Source: Hydractinia symbiolongicarpus (Eukaryota > Cnidaria > Hydrozoa > Anthoathecata > Hydractiniidae). From it: DNA of 64,000 bases. The stretch is from the NCBI RefSeq assembly GCF_029227915.1, contig NC_079882.1, positions 18,180,501-18,244,500 of the forward strand. The letters run 5' to 3'. Position 1 is the stretch's first letter; the number at the start of each line of letters is the position of its first letter. This document shows, one piece after another, positions 53,501-62,500 of this stretch. The translations under genes were made by a program, and so were the position numbers. The notes beneath the pieces were generated by a model. It saw only the letters and a list, made by a program, of their open reading frames with translations. It had not been told where the DNA came from and made no database searches.

Positions 53501-56500
53501 TTTTCTAGTCGTCTGTAAAAAGAACATAATATGTACACAGCTCTAAAAAACACGACTTTGTAATGTTTTGTTATATACAAATACTTCTAAAGTTCATCTT
53601 CACATTATTCACCTTCTTCTGATGATTCTGAGACATTGAGTATCAGTTGTTATGTCTTTGTAAATCACATGCAACCAAACATTACACCTCTGACATTCAC
53701 AAATTGTATCTTTTCATTGACACTACTATCACTACTACTGCCATCTACTGCACCAACAGCAGGTTGACATAACACACCACCACGACTAAGTCCACAACTG
53801 CCACTACTAAGCGTACCACCATTTATACCATCTCTTCGAAGTAAACCAAGTATAAAAGCAAAAGGGCTAGAAACTCTGATACAAGTTTGCATTCTTTTTT
53901 TCGGAGGTGTTGAAAGAAGAGAAGGAGACAGTGCCGAAAAATGATTTGGGCTTTGATCTGGAGGAATTTGATTAACAACATTACCACTGCTTTTCCGCAT
54001 CATCTAAACTTTTTGATTTACCCAAAATTGTTTGCCGCTAAACATAAAAAGGTCTCAGAGTCAATTGGGTCATCTAACTCCTAAATATTTTTAATTTCTC
54101 TCTCAGAAAGCGCCCGATTTCTGAAAGCCATTTTTTTTTATGAAATTCAGTCACCTGCACACATCATTTTAGGTTTGAGATTAGGTTTTTTTAAACAGAA
54201 ATTTTTCGTTTTTTCCAAAACTTCACATAGTTAAGACCATGGAAAATGTTTTTAAGCTGTGACATAATTTTTGGGAATAGTATAAATACGCCATATGGCA
54301 TACTTCATATTCTGTGTAGAGGCCATATGGCGTACTTCAGAGTCTAAAGTTAATTATGTCTCTTTTTACCTCATAAGAGCAATTTCTTTGCCAGCAATAA
54401 TGCTAATAATGCTCTACCCAATAGGATTCGTAAATAAAAACGACATACAATAGCATGGATTTCATGACTTGTGAATATTTTTTTGCATTTAAAAAATCCA
54501 GATGATCTTCGTCATACCATCATATCCCTCTGGAAACAATCGTCAGTTAGATGTTACGACCAGGTGTAAAACCCAGAATCTTTTAGTAAACAAAAATTAA
54601 TATCCTAAGTTGTACAACTTTTACATTATATTTTTCATTACACAGGTTTGTGGATTTTAGTTTCGAAAGTTTTTGTAGTTTGTACATACTGGAAATTTGG
54701 CGGAAACGATCGTTTCTTTTCCGCGAATCAATAAAGACGGTAACAATAAATCATTTCCCTTGGACAAATTATTTTATTTTCAAATTATTTATAATTATTT
54801 AAAATGGTTATGTCACAATAATAACATGTAGTTATTAAAAGGCGTTTTTAAAGAAAAAGATAGTTTAAGAAAATTTAACTTTAAAATTCAACAAACGCAA
54901 TAAATGGCCAATGTTGTGAGATAGATATTAAAAATGTAAAGAACTAACATCAGATATCATCTTCAAGTTAATTAAGTTGTGTGTGTTGATTCTAATTGTC
55001 CACAACAACAAAGATATCAATTGTTCACAGCAGGCCAACCATGTGAAAGAACATTTGTTATGTTTAAGGATCAATTACTGGCTTTAAATGTACTGCAAAT
55101 AAATCTATTTATTTCAGATAAATGCTATTCTTCTTGTTATTCAAGACAATGAAAACTGTGCAGACATATAACTCTTCTTTGTGTAGTTATGTGGCATTTT
55201 GTGCTCACATACCACTTATCCTTTAGGTTCTTATTTTGTTACTTCAAGTTTGAAATTCATTTCCTACATTAATCTTACCTTTTTTAAGAACCCTGGGCTA
55301 GAATGAGTGCCCCAAAGAGTTTATAAATTAAATCAGCCAGCAAATAATAATTATAATGGCAAATATTCTGATTTGGACGATGGTGTAGAGAGGGTTTTAC
55401 CACTTTGACTTATTCTTGCTATTAACTCTGCAGGCTTTCAGGAAAAATGGGAATTTTAAAATTATACTAGCAAATAAACCACTTTAATACAAACGTTGTT
55501 TAAATGATATTTTCAGCTTGATGTAAAGGATTTTGTAAACTGTGTAAAAGATATTTTCTGTTTGCTATAGATGTGTATGTGTAACATCCCTCATCCTGAC
55601 ATAAACTCCACTATGATAACACAAAACACGGATAAAACTATACTATAAAGGAGTAGGAATGGATTCATAAATAAAACTAAGAGGTAGATTTAAAGCATAC
55701 CCTGATTAGGTCGCTATGATCAAAAATTAAGGAAAATAAAAGCTCACCATTTATGAACAGGAAAGTATGAAAAGTTTATAGTGCAGCTTTTAAAACTAGT
55801 TAGAGAATAATAAAATAAAGTTTCCAAACCTTGCTAAGGTTAACATGAATGATTTCTATGTTGAACATGTAACCAAAATGCTGAAAACTGAGCTTAAAAA
55901 TAAGGAAGAAAATACTGAGTTATAAATTCGTTGTTACTGTTACTGTCATTGTCATTTTATACTTCTTTGATCAACTTAACTGAAGTGAAATGCTTTCAGA
56001 AATGAGTTTACTTGCTCGACTCCACTTTTTAGGGCAGGGCACAAGATAACTTTTGGTACCCCTTTTGGACCCTAAGAAAATCATTGATAGGCCTCTCGAG
56101 ATTAAATTAAACTCTTACAGTATGCTATGAAATTTGTCCAAAATTCCACTGTCAGCTTAAAATTCAATTCACATTCTATTTAATGCTTCTGAGAGCCAAA
56201 TAAAAGTTATTTATCATATTTTCCATTTTTTAAATTACCTGGAAACCGGAAAATTTCGAAAATATAATCAAGTGCCCACAATTTATAGAATAATTCCCTT
56301 TGCTGAAAGTTGTGTTGTAAGTTTTTAGTTGTAAGGGTAATTCTAACAAAGGTTAACACATTTTCCTGATTATAAGAATTGAATAGAGATTTTGAGGAGT
56401 AGTGTCCAGTGATAACCAATAACTGAGATATGGGGATCTAAAAATCTGACATGCAGGCAGAAAAAGTTATTAAATAAAAGCGGCATGGTACTACTAATGA

Positions 56501-59500
56501 TAAAACTTAAGATACTGTTTTATAATTAAATACCCTCCAAAATGGGAAGTGTATTCTTAAAAATGATAATTGAATCAGTTTTAACTTTATTTGGACTGCA
56601 GGAGCGAGTGGATTCTTTAAACCCACGACCACTCCCATAGCTTTTTTAATAAAAAAAACTCTTTTTGTCTTGAAAAAAAATTCAATAAGTTTTACTTTAG
56701 TTTAATAAGTTTTACTGCCGTGCAGGCAGTAAAACTTATTGAATTTTTATATTATCTATTAGACATACCTCTCAGAGCCTTAAATATTAGCCATTACTCA
56801 AAACTACCCTTAGATTTCTATCAAATCCTTGTGTAACGTGAGCTGCTTCTTCTTTGAAGATGGAAGCAGGAGCTCACTGCACATAATAGGAGAGCCCTAA
56901 GGCTCCACTGCGTTACAACTTGCAGTCCTGTTAGATCTCTCCCTCTTTTTTAAAAAAATTAGGAGAAAATTGAATAAAAATGGCAAGGAAAAAGTTTAAC
57001 TTCTGGATTAGCTAAAAACACTGAAGGTCACCAGGTAACGCTAACAAACATTTAATTTGAAGAACATTTTGAAAAAAAGTTGCAAATACTGTGAAGAATC
57101 ATGCATAAACCTTTTTAATTGACAAAAGTCAAAATATTTTCAACCAAATATAAACCTAAACAGTGGGTTTGTACATTTTTCATATTTTTATTTCAGTTAG
57201 CATAAACAAAATGGTAACGCAAACATATATCCATTTGTTGGAATAAACCTGATTTTGATAAATAAGTAATGGTTTGTTTCTGCTTTCACATTTTTAATAG
57301 CTTACAATCTTTTGTCTTTCCTCGTAACTCTGTTACAGTAGTTATTACGGTTAATACCCATAAAATGTGTTCCCTCTGCATTAATTGTTTACGACTTTGT
57401 TTATTTTTATCACAAATATTGTAGGTATAGTTAGGACTTAATCTTTTATGTGTATTAAATCTTTATGATTGGATCTGCATATATCTTAGGTTGTTCTCTT
57501 TTTTAATATTCTAAAATATTCTTCAAAAACATTAATCAGTAGCATATTTTTACAAAAGATAGTCAATGAATTAATTCCATCACAAACCTTTTTTATAGTA
57601 GCAGCTGCCAGAAATATAATTTCGTCAGTGTCACACACAGATCTATCAACAATATAAAACAAAAATATTATAGTTTTGAAACAACAACTATTGTACACAA
57701 AACACTCACAAATAATGCTGATCAAAATATCTTCCAACATTTACTTTTACTTTTAACTAAAAATTAATATGAAATTTTACCTGTCCAGACACTCACTATT
57801 TTTGAACTGTTCAAATTCCACGTATACAATCTCATAGAGTTCTTCAAAGAATTTCTAAAACAGAAAATAAACATTTTCCAAAGTGCAAACACTAGTATTA
57901 TTAAAAAGCAGCCCAATAAAAAATTCAATTTTTTATAGTCCGGTTGATTAGATGCAGTATTGAAAAGTCATATTTGCCATATTTTTTAAAAATTTCAAAC
58001 TTTGTGGAGATTTATACGACCTATTGAGTAATGACGTCACTAGCAAAACAAACTTTCTCTAGCAATCAACTGTACACATAAAAAAAGTTATAAGCTTGTA
58101 AGAGTTACAAGACACTAATGTTTAATCTATATTATAATACCTGTAAAAATCTGTCTGTTACGCAAAATAGTACCGAAAGTAGAGAGATGCACATAATGCG
58201 GTATAAAAAGGATGGATGAACCTGTGGATTTTTCAACAAGTCACTGACTAAAAATGTATCAAACATTGGAGTTAAAGGTACTAATCAAACTTTACAAAAA
58301 TACCGAAAGTATTGAAATAAACCAATGACTAATTAAGACACACCAAGTTCGCTTAATGATATCTTATGAAAGAAATAAAATCAATGTTAGATATTTTAAC
58401 AAAATTAAGTTCACTATTATTCGAGTCAATATCAGATTCTGTGTTTGAATTACAATTTTCAAGCAAATCATCATCCAAGGATCTAACGTCTGATAAGATA
58501 CCAAATTCAAAGCTATCGTTGTTGTCACTTTCTTCATCATCATTGTCATCACCACTACCAATTTTTTTCTCTTGCCACAATTGTTGCACTTGCACAAATC
58601 AGTGTAGATAATCCATAGGATTCACAGACACAAGCATTTGATTGACAGCAAGATTTACTAACCCTGTTCTGGTGGAGGGAATAAAGCATCCATTAAACTT
58701 CCAAATTCCCCTCATCATACGGTTTTAAACTCTTTGGATAATTCTGCTGTTACATATCACAATCTTTTACAATGGTATAAAAGTGTATCCTTCCTTGAAG
58801 AAAGTTTCTGTGGTTCAGTGACTCGTGTATTGGTGCATAACTTAGCATGTCTTACTTGGTTGACGTTATTACACTTCCTTACACCACACAAAGTAGGGAC
58901 AAATTTTTTCAATTCAATCAACTTATTTGTTTACAGGCTGCAACAAAATCCTTTGAATTTATCATTGTTTTGAAAGCTTTAAATTTACCAACAGTGTGGA
59001 AGGCACTTTTGTATTCACAGAAAAGGGCACAGACCCGGAAGAGCATTACTGCAGTCAATGCTGAGGTCTAGTGAGATCTTTTTTATGTTCATGATGATTT
59101 ACTGGGGTACCAGTTATAATTTTTTTTTGCAGGGGGTTTAGCGTCTAGTGTCTCTGTAAAGGGCATCCATGGTTTGGCACAAAGGGACGATTTTGAAAGT
59201 TAAAACCTCTAGATTCCCTGAAAATGCATAAAAGGGGGGAGGATTTAATAAAAAAAATTATGTTCCTTTTTTTTTAAATCACCTGTCCTCTGGTTCCTAC
59301 ACCACTGCAAAAAAAAGATAGAAATTGTAACCTGTTCTCCGCCGTTGCATGTCAACTTGCAAAATTTAAAATCTATATTAAAGAATAAAGTTCAGTCACC
59401 ATACAACTTGTCAGGGCTATAAAATTCTTTAAATCAAGTAAAATGCAAGTATCAGTACAGTCTTGTTTTTCAGATCAAGAAGAAACTTTTTCCACTTTAA

Positions 59501-62500
59501 TGGCCAGTTATGGTCTCTTTGCTTAACTTTCATCTTAACTGATTTAGTCAATTCCTTCTTTACATTCGAACGATTTTATTGAGTCTTTTTTGTATTGGCC
59601 AGTCACAAAATAAATGACAAAAGATTTAATAGAAAATTATGAATATCAATGTAAAACGAACAACCTGTCGTTGATTCTGGATTTATGTCTATGTTGTAGG
59701 TGACAATGGTAATGGACAATTGCTCCTGATAAAAACAAAGTTTATCGCTTTGACAGCCAACAACATTTCCAAATAGTTATCCTTGTTGTATGAAATACCA
59801 TGAGGAGTCTGTTTAACCACTATATCACAACTTTTGATCCAATAAGGTGTGTTTGAAACATTTGTTACAAGCACTTTTGAAGTTGCATATAACATGCTGG
59901 CAGATTGGAGAAAAAATTTTAATTTTCTCTCACATTCTTGCCTTCAAATAGCCAGACAAAATTGACATCATTAGGCTACTTAAAATTAGGGGGTCTTTGG
60001 TTTTTGCATTTATCAATTTATCTTCACGTGATGGCAATTGTGAATAATTGTTTTGGATATTATGAATTTCATTTTTTACAGATTTTTCTACATTTTTCAA
60101 CTATTTTTAAATGGCGTTTTGGTATTTTTCTTTGAGGTGTTGATCTTTTTGGAGAATATCTTATTACTTTACTCTTTTGGATTTCATTGTTAAAATGAAA
60201 TGCATTTCCATCAATCCCTCAAAACTTTCACTATGATAGATATTATTGACATGAATAAACAAGCTTAAATTTTGTGATATATGATAACAACCCAAGGAAT
60301 GATTAAAACTTGTAGATAGTTTTTACTTCACCATTGTCATTCTTCCAGTTTGATTTTATCGTCATTAACATTGCAACTTGTTAGGGGAATCAAAAACACT
60401 TTGTGCTTGTAATATTACAAAATACAACATATTAATTAAGGATATTAAAGCTTAAAATGTTTTTATAATTATTTCAAATGTTTTTGAGCAACCTGTATTT
60501 TTTTACGTGACTAAATTGTAGGCTGAAAATCTTAACCCTTTGTCAAATGTTAAAGTGTTTCACGGAAAATAATAAATATTTCCATTTCTTCTCGGTAGTA
60601 ACTGTTTAATTTGTAATGTTTTACAAAATATTTGTTGCAAGAATTGCTAATAGCATTTATCAGTAGAAATAATTCTGTGAACATTGGATTCCGCTGTAAA
60701 ATTTGCAACCTCAAGCACTATACAAAATATTTTTTAATTATGTTTTGCTTACTATTGTCCTGTATTTTTAGGTCTTCTTTTTAGGTTTCAATTCCATGTG
60801 ATTCTGCTTATTCACTTTTATCATTTTTATCATTTTCTGGTTCTCTATTATGTACTCAAAAACTCAAATCTTTCCTTAGCTGTGGGCATCAAATTTGTGC
60901 AAGATGGAAAAATTCTATCTTGTTTGCTTCTCTTCTCTTCATTATAACTTTGTTAACACAATTCTTTTCTCTAATTTTTTTTTTTTTTTTTTGCTTTTTT
61001 TAATTTTATGTTTTGTTCTCATTGCCTTCTCATTGTTATTTAAAGATTTTATCTTGAATAGTCAAAGTACAAAGTGAGTTAGTTCAACAGATGTTCCTGT
61101 TACAACATTCTGCCAATCTAATTAAAATTATCCTGCGTAAACATTCTTTAATCATTTTTCGATATACTGAGTATGAACCTGTTGTTGTTGTTGCTGTGGT
61201 TAGATTTCTTTTAATCTTGAGCCCAAATGACAAATTGTTAGTTTACGTTTACAAATGGCAAAGTGGAGGTGGTTTGAAATAGCATCTATGATTCTCCAGA
61301 AAAAGATAATAGGAGAATAAGTAGACTTTTTATTTAACAGAACTCGGTATCTGAGGACATGAAAGGAGGTTCATAGAAATCGAGAAGATTACTTAATTAC
61401 TTTGTTTTTTTTATTATGAAGGAATTCAGACGGAGTATGTTCTTAATTGAATGTATATTAAGAACAAAAATTTCAGCAGCCTTCTTATAAAAATCTTAGC
61501 AGCCTTCATATAAACTGGTTCTTATAAAAGACAATTAATTCCGATATATATATATAGGTTACGGGAACTAGCAAAACACTGTTTCTTTGTTTCATGGTGT
61601 AATTCATGAAGACAGCCAATGGCACAAACTGTTTTAGAATCTATACACAAGGCACTTTGATCGCACTGACATGCACTGCAGATGCAAAGATTGGACACTT
61701 AAAATTTAGTACTTATATAAAAATACCACCTCAAATGTTTACAAAAAGAGGACAACTTCAACATTGTTTGATGTTGTTCTTAAACTGGGGGGTAAGCTAT
61801 GCTATAGCTACATTTAGGATTAAGCTAGCATTTGTTAGGATTGTTACATACTGCCATTATTAGTCATTGTTACTCAATTATTTTACTCACATTTATTAAT
61901 ACTACTCTCAAAAATATGTAGTTTTATTCACAAGTAACAAAATGTACAGATAGTGAGAAAAAAAGGGAAATATTTATATTTACAAATTTTTGAAAACAGA
62001 AAATGTTATTAAAAAACAAAATTTTGCTCAAGGATGATTCCTTTAAAATAATTATACTTTTGTAATTTACATTTTACTGTATTAGAACATCAGCCTTACC
62101 ATCAGAAACATAAATCGTTTCTAGAAAGTGACAAGTATTTTTGCATGTTATGTGTTTTTTGCGAGTGTGTTATTACACTTGTCTAGGGAAACGGTTTGGT
62201 ACACAGTCAACATTAATGATATTTACTACAATTTGAAATGGCAGCAAGCTAATACCTTTGCTTTACTATGAGTAGTATCAGTATCTTCTATACCTGCCTC
62301 CTCCATCATAGAATATACAATAGTTAAAACTTTAAAAAAGTGTACCAGTGAAATCTAGAAGTATAAATACATTAAAGAGGTTGGATTTCTATTTTAAACT
62401 ACCTTTGGACTTCATTAGCACAACTAAATTATTACAGGTGCAATAATCTGTTACTATTCATACCTTAATGGAAAGCACCTCATAGTGCCAGAAACATCTT

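Larger units (their letters stand above)
51348..53580. other. ATM intron 5, left part
   Basis: Contains the 25-bp tandem repeat at 52.24 kb and repeat copy 3 at 52.6 kb. The overlapping plus and minus frames at 51.66-51.96 kb have no match. Confidence 0.4.

Noticed and set aside
58353-58595. Acidic minus ORF resembling a transposase N-terminus
   Set aside because: Two other frames over the same stretch are open as well, so low complexity explains it; no catalytic part follows.
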